Source: Otatea glauca (lineage: Eukaryota > Streptophyta > Magnoliopsida > Poales > Poaceae). Taken from it: 64,000 bases of DNA. A model generated the notes under the pieces. That model did no database searches and had not been told where the DNA came from. It was given only the letters and a program-made list of their open reading frames with translations. Where the stretch lies: assembly GCA_036346275.1 (NCBI GenBank), contig CM070721.1, positions 6,212,452-6,276,451 on the forward strand. Reading direction: 5' to 3'. The position numbers and the translations under genes are program-made. Of the stretch, positions 35,536-47,773 are shown in pieces (position 1 is the stretch's first letter; each line of letters begins with the position of its first letter).

Positions 35536-35673
35536 CCTATAAGTACGTTGTTGGGGTGCCTCGGGTAGCCACGCCGCCTTCTTCGCCTCCCGTCCCTAAA
35601 GCAAGAAAAACGCCAGAGAGCCGAGAAGGAAACCTCACTCTCTTCTTCTCACCTTCCGCCGCTTCCCGCCAAG
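35536..35673 (+). promoter_or_regulatory. Probable antisense promoter and 5' leader of the Gypsy extra ORF
   Basis: A TATA box CCTATAAGTA lies at 35536-35545. A leader of about 100 bases follows with a CT-rich stretch (ctcactctcttcttctcacc), then the ATG at 35674 after cccgccaag. It points opposite to the element's gag-pol. Confidence 0.55.
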
Positions 35674-38600
35674 ATGTCGTGGACTGAGTGCTCAAGACAG
35701 AGAGTCGCGCGCCGGCCTAGTGAAGAAGGGCTTCCTCCTGCCGCAGGCACCTCTGGCCGAGAGTGCCGACGGGCCGTTATCCCGCCCGCCGCAGCGACGA
35801 GGTTGTGGTCCCCGCCTCGCTTTTTGAGCGCGGCCGCCGCCGCTCCACCCTTTCGCCCGTGGGCTTTTTTCCATTACAAGGTGGAGGTGCACCACCTCAA
35901 CCCTAACGGGTCCTTCACATCGCCATTTTCATTACCTCATGCGAGGCCTTCTTAGGATTGAGCCGCATTGGGCCGTCATGCACTTCTTCCAGCGAGGCTT
36001 TGGAAAGACAGCCGCTCGACGCGACGGCGCCATGGGCGGCCTGCCCTCCGCCTTGAACGGGCCGAGCCCGAGTACCGGACATCAGTCTGCCGCCCTCTAA
36101 CAAGGGATGGCGCCCGAATGGATCTATGTCCGAACGTTGAAAACAGCGCCCAAAGCTTTTTCGCGAGCCCTGTCGCAGCGGAGCAATGGACCGGGCGCCG
36201 AGAAGAGGAAAAGAACAAGGTGGCCCCGATCGTGGAGGAGATCGTGGCTCTGAGGAAACGGGGCGACCGGGATGTTGTCGTGGCACGCCTTCATGAGGAT
36301 GCGCTGCGGCCCCCGCGCCGTGCCGCACCCCATGTTCCAAGATGAGGGCCGTCCGACCGCAAGGATGGAGGTGGCCGAGTTGGTCGCGCCCGAGGTGGAG
36401 GCCCGTGGCGGCGAATGCATCGGAGGAAGCGCCACGGTGGCGCGCGCCACCCGGCCTTTCTCGCGGCCATTCCCAACCGTGAGTTTGTGGATTTTTCTTT
36501 CGCTTCTTTCTTCTTCGCTTAGTGTCCGACCGACGGCCGCTTTTGTATCCTCTAGGCTCGCAGGCATGTCCTCCGGCACCGCCTCCCGGGAGAAAGAAGC
36601 GAGGGCGCTCGGCGAAGACCGCCGAGGCCGATTCCCGCAAAAGGCGTAGGAGGAGAGGAGGAAGAAGAGAAAGGAGCGCGCGGCAAGGCATGCGCGGCGA
36701 GGACGATTTGAGTCCACCGCGGTGGGGACGACTTCACCGAGCAGTGGGAGAGCTTCCCGACTACAGTGCATTCCTTCCCGACCCTCCGTGAGTGGTGGCT
36801 CGAGTTGGCTCGACAAGAGCCCCGCGCCGCGGTCCTCGAGCGAAGGGCGACATCATGGCCGCAGCTTGTCGACGCTACCGACCGGTGGTAGCCGGGAAGC
36901 GGCCAGCCGACCCGCCTGGTGGGGGGTCGACGAAGAGAGCGCGCGCAGCGCGACTCGCCCGCTTCGCAAGTATTTCTTCCTTCATTGAACATTTTTGTAG
37001 CAAAGCCGCCGCGACTTTTTAAATATCGTGACGTCACGGCGCCACACACGGGCGTGATTTGGCGTGGCTGCAGCCACTTCTCAAGTGGCGGTCACGGCGG
37101 CTCGTGGTACCGATCGTCGGCGCTTATGGAGCACGCGATCAGGACGCGCCTCCTTTGAGGAGGGAGATCGAGGCCGCGAAGAGCTCCCACGCCGCCGGAT
37201 GCCGCCGACCGACGCGAGGGTCTTCCTGCAGAGGGGACGGCGACGCCGCCGCCATGGGCCGATGGCGGGCGCCGCGTAGAGGTGGAGCGACCGCCGACCC
37301 ACGGCGCGCCGGCCGAGATAGTGCCGCCGAGGGGTTTGGCCAGTAGCGGGCCGGCCGCACGGGCCGGCGGGCGCGATGCCGAGGCGTCCACCCCGCCCAA
37401 GGGGCCTCGAGGTCGACTTCATCGCCTCTCGCCATGGCGCTCGGTCGGCGCCGCCTCCGAAAGAGCGATGCAGCGAAGGTCACGGCACGGATGTTCCTGT
37501 GGCCGGATCCATGGACCCACCGAGGAGCGAGAGGGTCGCCTTCTGGCAGGCGCCACGGCTATGGAGGAGGAGATAGGGCCGATCCATAAGGGTCTCGACC
37601 CTAGCCTTAGAGTCTTCAAACAGGCGCTGGAGGTGATGGTCGGGGATTCAACCCGCCGCTTGGTAAATCGAGCAAGGAGTTGTACTTTGTAACTCTCGAC
37701 ATGCTTCGCCGGGCATTTGACGAAATGTCTGTTAGTAAAGATTTGCGGCCTGCCCGAAGCGCCAGGCCGTGCTCCTTCGCCGCCGGATGCTCGGGCCAGG
37801 CGCCGCAGTGGAAGAAAGTGGTCTACCGCGCTTGAGTTTCGCCTTGCCCAAGAGGCTTTGAACATTGGGCGACGGAGGCGAAAAAACTCCGCTTAGGGTC
37901 GAGGAGGCCTCAAAGGCCCTTTACGACGAGCGCCTTGGGGCCGGGCCTGAGGGCAAGGGTGGTGGAGCTTGAATCCTCCCCGGCGAGGTCACCGAGGCCA
38001 AGGACGCCGCCACCGAGGGGTGGCATGCAGCGTAAGCGACCCATGTGCGGCCGAGCGGATCGTGCCCGGAGGACGCCGCACAAGCTCGGTCCGAGCAGAG
38101 ACTGCTCGGAAGAGCCGGCTTCCTTGAGGACGCCCTACGAGTCTCGCAGGGAAAGTCGGCACTGATCGACTCGCGATCGTAAGTATCTCAACTCCTCCAT
38201 TGATTTCTTTGGTTGGGGTAACCTGTGAGAGACTCCATCCGAGACGCCAAAACTCGCAGAGGTGCAGAAAAACTCGAAGGCCGCCATGGAGGCTCGGAAT
38301 GCGCGGCGAGACTCGCGACGTGGCGATCGCGCCGGGACAAGGCTCGCGGCGCCGAGGGTCTCCGAGGATGGTAGGGCCGAGATGGGCGCCGAATCGAAGC
38401 CAGAGGGCCGCCAGAGGTTCGCGCCAAGTCTTGGGCACAGGGCAGCCCGAGCGCACTTGCCCTCGCTACCGCCCGAGTGCCGGGCTTGTGGAGGCGGCCA
38501 GGATTGCGGGCGCAGCTACCGAGCTTCGTCCGCGACCGTCAACACCGCCTCGCACTATGACGATATCGACCTCGCAGCGTGAGTAGCGGCATCGCCGAAC

Positions 38601-38790
38601 CGGACCGACGACGCGGTCGCATGTGTTCGAGCTCCGTGTCGAGCCGCATGCTCGAGATCGCCACCACGCCCCGCCCGAGGTCGCCTAAGATGCTGTGTCC
38701 TCCTCCGTGCTTGGCCGCCACCGTGAAGAAGAGGAAGAAAGAAGTTAGCCCCCTTTTTTTTTGCAAAGACTGCTGTAAACGATCGTAAGT
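35674..38790 (+). pseudogene. Antisense extra ORF of the Gypsy element (Transposase_28 domain), frameshifted
   Basis: Starts MSWTECSRQRVARR. The domain signature VEVHHLNPNG is at about residue 75, and the reading then moves between frames (CFRHF-type blocks lost, ALNGPSPSTGHQSAAL and others recoverable only in pieces). The end region (38250-38750) is charged and coiled-coil-like (VQKNSKAAMEARNARRDSR) and finishes KKRKKEVSPLFFCK. Extra antisense ORFs with this domain are known in Tat-lineage Gypsy elements of grasses; their role is unsettled. Several breaks sit where a G or C run looks one base short. Confidence 0.7.
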
Positions 38791-39447
38791 AATTGTAAGT
38801 CTCGCTTTTGCCTCTTTGCTCTCCTTTGCGTTGGGTTTGACCGACCATAGCCTCAAGGACCACGGGTCGCTTATGCGTAGGTCGGGTCAATTTGAGAGGG
38901 CCAAGAGGGTAGGAGTCTTGTTTATGTGGTAGTTACGCGCACTCATGGGGGTTCGAGTGTTCCCGATCGGCCAAGGGTTTTTCCACTCGCACTTCCTTCT
39001 TCCGCAAAGTGCTACTTAGCAACCATAGCCGGGGCGTAGGCCGAGCGCCGGGTCGAGAGGGTTACCGCCGGGATAGACTCTGTGACTAGTCGGTCACCGA
39101 CCCACATGAGTACGTGAGTTAGCCGAGTTCGTGTGGGAAGATTGTTCCCAATCGACTGCAAGGTCATCCCACTCAGTGCTTCCTTCTTCCGCGGAGTGCT
39201 CTCGGGCAACCATAGCCGGGGCGAGGCCGTACCACTCGGTCGAGAGGGTTACCGCCGATAGACCTCGTGGTCTACCGGGTCACCGACCAAGACACGACAC
39301 CATCCGGAGCGGCTCGAACGGGCGCCCACGGGCACCCGAGTCGTCACGTGGCGACTGTGTGCTCTGCTGGGAGAAAGGTAAAGACTTATACCAGAAAAAG
39401 AAAAGAGCTTAGGATAGAATCGCCTTTAACTTTTCAATGTTCCAGCA

Positions 39448-39660
39448 TTAGGAGGATGCGACCATCCAGGCCCTTGAGTCGAAGGTGCCAGCCGGAGAAC
39501 TTCCACGACGGTGAAAGGACCTCCTGTGGCGCCTTGTGCTTATCTTTGGTTGTCCGACCCGACGCAGAACCAAGTCGCCAAACCAAGGATCGCCCTCGAA
39601 CTTGGCGGTCGTGGTAGCGCGCAGGGCTTGTTGATATCCGCCGACCGCAGACGCCACGCC
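39448..39660 (-). pseudogene. Gypsy integrase C-terminal fragment
   Basis: On the - strand GDLVLRRVGQP followed, in the next frame, by TKDKHKAPQEVLSPSWK is the conserved end of Gypsy integrases. The catalytic core that should precede it is absent: RT-like sequence lies only about 250 bases upstream. Confidence 0.75.
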
Positions 39661-39910
39661 GCGCGCTTCGCCGAGCCGGGTCGATGGCGCCTTGTTGCAG
39701 GCGAGCCCCGAGCCTCATCGGCTTGCAATCTCGGGAGCCGTATTCCGTGTCAAGGCCTCGCCATTGTAAGCGCGGTAGCTATGGTGAAGCTCGAAACCCT
39801 TGAACTGGCTTCCTCGAGCCGCACTTCTCCCGATTGGCCTCAATGCCTCGCCGAGACGATGAAGCCTAAGAGCTTTCCTTTGGGGACCCCAAGACGCACT
39901 GGGTTGAGCT

Positions 39911-40300
39911 TTATGCGAAACCGTCAAGGTTCGCGAAGTCTCTTCTAGGTCGGCGATAAGGTCGCCACCTTCCGGTCTTTACGACAATATCGCCGACATA
40001 CGCCTCAACGCTGCGGCCGATCCGGTCATTGAAGCACGCTTGCATACATCGCTGGTATGTAGCGCCCGCGTTCTTCAGCCGGGGGCATTGTGACATAGCG
40101 TAACGAGCCGAACGGAGTGATGAAGGAAGTCGCGAAATGGCTCGGACTCCTTTAGCGCAATCTGTGGTAGCCCGAGTAGGCATCCGTAGAAAGGAAAGAG
40201 ACTCGCACCACGTGGAGTCGATGACTTGGTCGATGCGAGGTAAGGGAATGGGTCCTGGGACATGCTTTGTTGAGACTCGTGATAGTCAACACACATTCTC
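39911..40300 (-). pseudogene. Gypsy reverse transcriptase fragment
   Basis: - strand blocks MCVDYHE, SQDPFPYL, QIALKESEPF, LKNAGATYQRCMQACF and EAYVGDIVVKT identify RT. The active-site YVDD reads YVGD, so one catalytic Asp is lost, and frames shift between the blocks. Inactive. Confidence 0.85.
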
Positions 40301-41049
40301 CATTGCCCGCTCTTCTTTTTACAAGTATGGTTGGCTAGCCACTCGTGTGGCGCACCTCTTTACGAACCCGCCGCCAAGAGTTTGGCGATCTCCTCCTATA
40401 ACCTCGCGCTTTCCTCGTCGGCGGCCACGCAGCGCTGGCGACCGGCTTTGAGCCCGGCCTGACGCTCAGGAGTGCTCGGCGACCTCCTTTGAATGCCCGC
40501 ATGTCGGAGGACCTCCATGCGAAGACATCTTTGTTAGTGCGAGGAAGTCGACGAGCGCTTTCCTATTTGGCGGGAGCGTGGTTCGACTCCACACGGTTTT
40601 GGTCGGATCGCAGGATCGACCGCGACCTCCTTCGTGTCCTCGGCGATTTGAAGGATCCCGCCCGATTTGCCGGATTCGGGACGACTCGGCGGCTTCTCCC
40701 GAGCTTGTTGAGTTCCGCAGAGGCAACGACCGCTGAGGCGAGCTCGCAACGCCGGCTCGCAGCTGAAGGCAGTCGAAAGACGATGCCGCAGAATGACTCC
40801 ATACGGTCCGGCATCTTCACTTGGTAGGCGAGGCTGGGATCGCCATGAACTTGGCGTAGCATGGCCTCCCCAGATGGCGTAGGCGCCGGGAAATCCACGA
40901 CCGGAAGGTGAGGGTCTCGCGGAAGTTTCCGGCCCCGAAGGTGACGGCAGTCGACCGCCGAGCGATGGGCTTGCCGCCCGGATGACGAGGCTTGAGCGCG
41001 GACCCCATAGCGCCGAACGCCTCAACGAGAGGATGTTAAGTCCGCCGCC

Positions 41050-41745
41050 CCGCCCATCAACGACGGTCGACCACCGCCGGTACTCCTACGATCGAACTCC
41101 GACCACCGAAGATATTGGGGACGCCCGGCGCGACGATGGACTCGCGATAGCGAGCTTGAGCCGACGCTGTCGGCGAAGAGTGCCGTCCTCCGAAGATCAT
41201 GAGGCGTACGCCGGCTCGGGAACTCGCGCCAGACTTCGCATCCGGTATTTGTGCTTGACGGAGAACCCATGGTTCGCATGGGCCGCCCATCAATTTCTCT
41301 TCCGCCGCCTGCTTGTCGGGCGGTCGGCGAGACCCGCTTGACGCCGGCCTCCCGGCCTTTCCTCCTTCGAAAATAGCCCTCACGGCCTCCTCGCCGGAGG
41401 CGTGGTTGGTGGCGATGTCGAGGAGCTCCTTGCGGTCCCGGGCTTGAGGCACCACTTGTGCACCAAGGCCTTGCAGAGGTGCCAGATGAAGGCTCCCACG
41501 ACATCGGCGCCGGAGATGTCGGGAGCTCGCTGTAACCGGGCGGAAAACATCCGGATGTAGTCCCGAGAGTCTCCCTGCGCCGCACGCCTGATGAAGAGAT
41601 CTAACCGTATGCCGGTGCTCTTGGCGCGCGCGCGCAAGGCGCTGCCGCCAGGACCTCTCCGCGCCGGAGCTGGAGCCGTGGCCGGAAGAGTCTTCCAAAG
41701 AACTCGTGGATCGAGGTTGGCATGTAGCCACCATAGCTACAAGTC
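41050..41745 (-). pseudogene. Gypsy gag fragment
   Basis: - strand pieces DSRDYIRMFSARLQRAPDIS, DVVGAFIWHL, KELLDIATNHASGEEAVRAI match retrotransposon gag. The N-terminal part is missing because the element is cut at 41754. Confidence 0.75.
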
Positions 41746-41754
41746 GGGCACGCC

Positions 41755-42055
41755 ACTTCTAGAAACTCATCTTCGTCGTGACCATAATACTTGGGTTTTG
41801 TGAAATATTGTGATCATAATACCTAACGTTAAGTGACATAAGCCATAATATCCGAGGGTTTGTACAACAACAACAACAAAACCTAGGTTTTATGAAATTT
41901 ACTCGAATTGTATGAGGAGGGTGATGCATAGAAACATTACTCAAACTTTCAATGGAGATATACACTTCGCACGCATAACTCTATAAATTTTGTATAATAT
42001 TTTCATAACATTATAAATCCAATACTACATATATTCAAAATTTGGTAAAGGTATA
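41755..42055. repeat. Right copy of the 301-bp direct duplication
   Basis: Same start and end words as 32824-33124. After it the sequence runs on as ATACAAATAATT, which also follows the diverged copy at 32400, so this side shows the original uninterrupted flank. Confidence 0.92.
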
Positions 42056-43319
42056 ATACAAATAATTTTAAGATCTTATAAATCCCAAACTACCAAAATC
42101 GAAATCGATTCAATGAATAATTTGGACACATCGAAAAGGTGAACCAACATTTTCAAAAAAAATTAGGGTGTCGGTGCGTACCAACACCCCACCAAAATCC
42201 GCTCATGAATCGCGATCTCGGCTCAATCCACGTAGGTGAAAACGATCTAACTCGAAGGTCCTATCGTACATTCGGCTCTAGAAAGGAAAATGTCAATTCA
42301 CTTCCTCTTTTGCGAAATATTAGGTACATTGGCATACGAGACGTTGTTGATGGATTCGATCCCTTGTGCTCACCAAGATGACCGGAAAACATACTTGTTG
42401 GACTAGCAACGGCTGGCCAAAAACAATGTTACCGAAAAGCTGCGAAGGGTATGTCTCGACAACTAAGGTTTGAAAAGAAAAGGGACTGACTATGCGTCGG
42501 TCGACAAATTTTGTGTCAAAAATCAGTCAAATTTGTGAACAGTTGGATTGAAACCTGCGGGACATTCTCAAAATTCCGAAATTTTGAATGGGGCCAAAAG
42601 GTAATCCTTCCACAAGGAGTAGATCAAACAAATAAAAGTTACTTTCAAAACTATCGATCTTTTTTACAAACTACTAGAAAACTATAGATTTTAGGAGAAT
42701 CTATATTACAAAACTACGGATTTTTAGAATTTACTGTTTCTTATAACGATCTAACTTGTTAACCTAGATGGTAGCCTCAACCATGATAATTATGATCTCA
42801 ATTGCAAGAAAACTACAAGAGCAATGCGCCACAGGTTTAATCTTTTAATCTTCTCTACACCAAAGAATTCTCAGAAAATCACCAGTAGGTATGGAGCACA
42901 AATTTTCCACAGTAAGGAGACCAGTACCCTAGCCTCAATCTTGACATATCAATCACAATTTTTATTTGTTACAGCATGTGAGATGTGAGGATATACTCAA
43001 GATACATATAGAGATATGCACACAATGTGATAAAATATTGGTAAAGATCTTACAACAGTGCTTCAATGCTTTTCCTCCGAATACAAGTTGCATAAATCTT
43101 AAAGCAAACGAAAAGATAAGTAATCATTATCTACCATTTATTCATGCTTTAATATCTGAGCAACCGTGAAAAAGAAAAACATAGAAACACCTCTAAAGAT
43201 CTTATCCTGCGATCACTGGCACCACCTGAAAGTCGTCATTTACAAACCAGGTGAAGGATAGGGAAATAAAGAAAAAATAGAAGGATAAACAGCCCCAGAG
43301 ATCGCAAAGATCTCTGTTA
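42056..43319. other. Intergenic region before the BSD gene's 3' end
   Basis: No gene seen. 42160-42200 has a short inverted repeat (ggtgtcggtgcgtaccaacaccc). 42820-43319 is probably downstream sequence and 3' UTR of the BSD gene. Confidence 0.4.
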
Positions 43320-46300
43320 CTAACTGTCAAGTATCTCAAACTCCGAATCCTCAATGACATCCCATGATTCCTTCTTCGACAGCGATGCAGGCTGGGTAGG
43401 TTGTGGAGGCCGGTGGCTGTAGTCAGTAGAAGAGGCAGGTTTTCTTCTTACTGAGTCCTGCCGGACAGAGGAACTAGCATAGGGGAGATTCCTCCTATCT
43501 GACACAAGTGAATCCATGTATTTGTCCATGACAACAACATTAGCACTATCAACGTCGCTCAGCTCCTCGCTGCTAAGGTATCTTTTGCCTTCTCTAAAAG
43601 ATTCTACATCGGAAGGTATTTCGGACCACTGATCCATGCTTTGCTCAGACTTCGACTTTGCAAACACCCACTGGTCAATGCTTTGCTCAGATCTTGTTTT
43701 GGTCAAAGCACGGCCATCTGAAGATTGATAACCCTCGTGAATGCTTTTCTCACTTTCTATCTCACAGACATGAGGCGCAGAATCTGACTCAATCTCATTG
43801 ATGTGTTGCACAGAACCTGTTACATTCTGGTTATCTTCCTGCAAGTACAATTTGCTAAGACTAATAAGCAATACAGTCAGTGTATCCATAACAGACAGCT
43901 CAGTGTATTATTAATGTTTCTTTAAAAATGTGCATAAGCCCCAAATTCTAGGTACCATATTGCCTCCAGGGGATAGTCAAAAAGTAACATAATGCTTCAT
44001 AGAAGAGGTCCTCCAATATGCTAGTGCAGAACTGCAGATGACACTACCACTAAGAGGAGACAACAGCATGTGCTGGATAAGTGGCTAAAAAGGTGTCATT
44101 CAAGTGAACGTTCTGATGTCTACAATCAGCCAACACCAGTTACAGTTACTGGTGAAATTGCGCATGATTTATATCTGCCTACCAAATTCAACAAGATGTT
44201 AAGTTGGGTACAAGTTTTCTGGCAAAACCACTATACTGTTCTGACAACATGTAGATTCAATACTGGCTTCCGAACCAAAGTACTAGTGACTTGCACGTGC
44301 TTTCCAACATGTATAGATCCCACATTCTACCTAATTTTATTGTTAGATTTCTACACTCCTACAGTAATAACGGAAAACTATAGAGCTTATTTCACTTTCG
44401 TTGTGTGCTGTCTGTCAAAGTGGAGATGTAATATCTTCAACTTTATGTTAAAGCAACATGTGAGGAAACAGTAACACCTGAAAATATATGAATTCTGTGA
44501 TTCAATCCATTTTTTTGTCATGTAATAATCCAATATGTATCTGAGTATAGCAAAGATCAGAATTTAATAGCTACTACCTGATCCACATTGTTTAACGATG
44601 GCATCGTGTCAGTACACACCATTCTGCTAGCACTGGTATGGTGGTTTCTAAACAAAAACGTGGTGTATGTAGTAGCCCTTATAACCAGTACTCACTGACC
44701 TAATATTTTTATTTGATTCCCAAAGTAAATCCTAGTATTTACTTGCTGAAACAAGCTGGACTAGTCTTCTTTCTTATCCCAACTGTAACGCAATGGTGCA
44801 CGCACTTTCATTTAGACACGACTAATCTTATCATGTCAGTTTGAAAATATATGACACATACATCTAGAGCACAATAAATCACATGAACAGGTAAATACAA
44901 TCAGATCAGAAATACTCCTCTATGCATAAATGCTTTTTGCTGCCCAAACTAGAAGCTTAACTATATCAATAACCAACAAACTCACGAGATATGCCAAGCA
45001 ATTGGAGCAGCTCAACCTCGTATGCTCCAGAATTCAGAGTGCAAAGCAAAGATCTGCTACATTTTGACTTGTGAAGTCACAAAGATAGGTTTCCAAGTAA
45101 ATAGAATGAGGTGTTGATATCCCTAGTTCAAAAAGAACAAGATAACTTGTGAAATAGTATGTCTTGTAATTTAGGCCTCTTTAAAGTATGTGTTTTTCGT
45201 AATAACAATAAAAGAGTATTTCAAGTATTTTAGACTTCTTTAGAAGTAGGGGTTTTCCATAATAACAATAATATAAGAGTAACTAGACTCTAGTAATAGT
45301 ATATATTAACTAAAAAGGGAAAGAGAAACTAGTCTGAACATGCTTCTAGATCTATTTGCTTGCAGGCCATGCTGCAATAACACCTGAGGTCAAAACCAGA
45401 AACCTATGGAATTAAACCAGCATAGAAAATCTGTTCTACCGTGGAAAGTATGTTAGTAGAGATCAATGCATAGAAAATGTATGCCCTAACATACCTCTGA
45501 ATGATGCTCATTTAGGTTCGGCTCAAGCAACCTAAAGTATATCTTCCAGAATACATCATCATCCATGTAAGAAGGGCAGAGCCTATCTCGTAGAGATGCT
45601 AAATCAGGGACAAGTTTTTCAATGGCTTCTATATGATATCTTTGTATATCAGAGATTGTAGAATCTGCAAATAGTAGAAAACACAACATTATGGTCATAG
45701 TGCAGCAAAACAATAGCCGCAAATTATTCTTCCAAAGGGGAGCTAAGTAAAACAAGTCTCAGTAATAGTATACCTACATTTTTCAAGATTTTAAAAATTA
45801 TGATATAATTCTGTAAAATTAAGTGATCCTAAGGAGGAGAAAAGCAAGAATGGCTGGAAACTGAACCAGTAGAAAGCACAGCACAAACAATCTGCAATTC
45901 TAACAATTCACTACCTACTATGTGAACATTCCCTGTTATAGCTATAATAAACATCAAACAATTCTTCATCAATTTTACAATGATGCATCTAATTTAAACT
46001 AAGTCTAGCTATAATACTGAGAGGTTAACCCCTTATGGCCTGTACTATTCTTCTCACTCTGTGTTCTTTCTATTAATGACCCTGTGTGTTCTTAAATGAG
46101 TAACATGATTGATTTTATCTAACTAAGCTGAGATTGATTTTATCTAACTAAGCTGATGCAACATAAAAGCTGTCCTTCTATTCACCTACAGAGTCATCAA
46201 AATTTGGCACAGAAAGCATGCAAACATTGGGATTATTCTAAGCAATCATGGATAGAACATGCAACAGAACAAAACCATGAAAGCTTTGAGGAACACGTAA

Positions 46301-47440
46301 TCAATAGCATCATAAAGCAAACTCCCTACACCTAAGCATAGTAAATCATAAGAGTTTATTCATTTTGTTCCAGCCTACTTATTCCAAGCAACTTTACAGT
46401 CCTTTAGCACAACCTAAGCAACAAAAGGTGCTACACACTCTGCAGCTGTAAACAAACTTAAGATGCCCACTTAGCTTCAATTCATGCTTCTCGTTACATT
46501 TTTCACTTCATGACATCCACTGGGAAACTACTACACCCTGAAACCGATGTAACAACAACAATACGAGCATACCTGAAATCTGAAGCCAGAAAATTGCATA
46601 AAATCTCAATCGTTTATTATTTCATAGGTCCGTTCCATTCAACATTATTCACATCAAGGAACTTACAAATCATCATTTTTTACGCTGACGCAACAGTATC
46701 CCATCAGTCCATCACACAGCACTAAACTTCGAACTCCCTAGTCCTAGATGAATTCCATGTTTATTTTTTCTTCACTTTCAATTTTAGTAAAATCACAGCT
46801 AAATCCAACAACTCTCAAATCAGCAATCTTTACGCCTAACTCCACTTAAGCAACACCAATAACAAAATTGCTAAAAAAAAGGCACCAATACCACAAAACA
46901 ACTCCAAGACACCACACCAGACGCGCAATTCATAGAAACGGAGCTAGATATATGCACAATTAGCAACGATCGCAGCAGAATTCAGAAGAAAGCGTTACTC
47001 TCATCGAGCGCGAGCACAGGGAAGTCAATCCACGCCTCGGGCCGCGCCGCAAGGGCACGCGCTGCTCCCACAACATCGTCGGCGACGTCAGCAGCAGTGG
47101 GCGGCGGGAAAACAGGTTGAGACGAAGTCTGCGGAGACTCCGTGGCGGCTGCGGCGGGGAGGGGCAGTTGCTGTGGGTGGTCGGGGAGGGCCCGGCGGGA
47201 GAAGCCGCCGCGGAGGGAGCCGCCGATCTCGGCGAGGTCGGCGAGGATGCCGGCGAGGAGGGACGGGTAGGGCGGGGTGGCCGGGCGCGGGGAGGGGGGT
47301 CGTCGGCGGCGGGAGGGGGTCGCGGGCGGGGAGTCGGTGTGGGCGGGGGCGAGGAGCGGGTGGAGGAAGCAGGCGACGTCGAGCAGGTGTCGCCCCAGCT
47401 CCGACAGGTCATCGCGGACGCCGCGCAGCCCGCGCGCCAT
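43320..47440 (-). CDS. BSD-domain protein, 3 exons
   Basis: Exons on the - strand: 47440-46999, 45664-45495, 43838-43320; junctions GT-AG, phases match, 376 aa. The N-terminal 147 residues (exon 1) start MARGLRGVRDDLSELGRHLL and are Pro/Ala/Arg-rich with a conserved-looking segment PSLLAGILADLAEIGGSLRG. The BSD core (named after BTF2-like factors, synapse-associated proteins and DOS2-like proteins) is in exon 2: IEKLVPDLASLRDRLCPSYM followed by FWKIYFRLL, with the diagnostic Phe-Trp at about 186-187. Exon 3 is acidic and Ser-rich with two similar 15-residue units (SEQSIDQWVFAKSK, SEQSMDQWSEIPSD) and ends SWDVIEDSEFEILDS, a C-terminus typical of plant BSD proteins. Its molecular role is not established. 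The ATG is the first in a GC-rich leader. Confidence 0.9.
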
Positions 47441-47773
47441 CCGCCCGCCGCGCTCGCACTCCGCTAGGGTTCCGTCCGGCTCGACGCGACGCGGCGCGGG
47501 TGCTGGTGGCTGCGGCCGCCCGGTTCGCTTCTGCTCTTGCTTGCGGAGTAGTTTGCTTTGCTCGCTCGGGTGGGGTGGGGTGGGGGTGGGGGTGGTGGGG
47601 GAGGCAATGATTGGGACTCCTCGCGGGAGAAGGGAGAGAGAGAGAGAGAGAGGAGAGGCTCAGAGGATTACGGCTCCCGTCCCGTGTTTCCGCCCGCTTC
47701 CCGTGCGGCTCTCGGGTCGGATTCGGGTCGCGCCCGATTGTGCTGCGCACTGTCTTAGTTGGGTGGAGCCGTC
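47441..47773 (-). promoter_or_regulatory. Promoter/5' UTR region of the BSD gene
   Basis: GC-rich, with a (ga)n run at 47635-47655 and G-rich/C-rich strand bias at 47568-47604. No TATA box identified. Confidence 0.4.

Larger units (their letters stand above)
33125..41754 (-). mobile_element. Truncated Tat-lineage Ty3/Gypsy retrotransposon
   Basis: Low end starts TGTCGGCGC, as an LTR terminus; the first ~0.3 kb has the texture of a grass LTR with a TATA-like GAATAAAAGGG on the - strand near 33440. Going against the coordinates, the - strand carries gag (about 41700-41050), RT (40296-39911) and the C-terminal part of integrase (39660-39448). RNase H and the integrase core are largely missing between the last two. 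35674 to about 38790 is an antisense ORF on the + strand. The element ends inside gag, so the 5' LTR is absent. All frames are broken, mostly by small indels. The LTR's inner boundary could not be fixed. Confidence 0.88.

Noticed and set aside
32824..42055. 301-bp repeats as LTRs of the Gypsy element
   Set aside because: They lack TG...CA ends, contain half of a MITE-like foldback, and the real LTR terminus (TGTCGGCGC) starts just inside the left copy.
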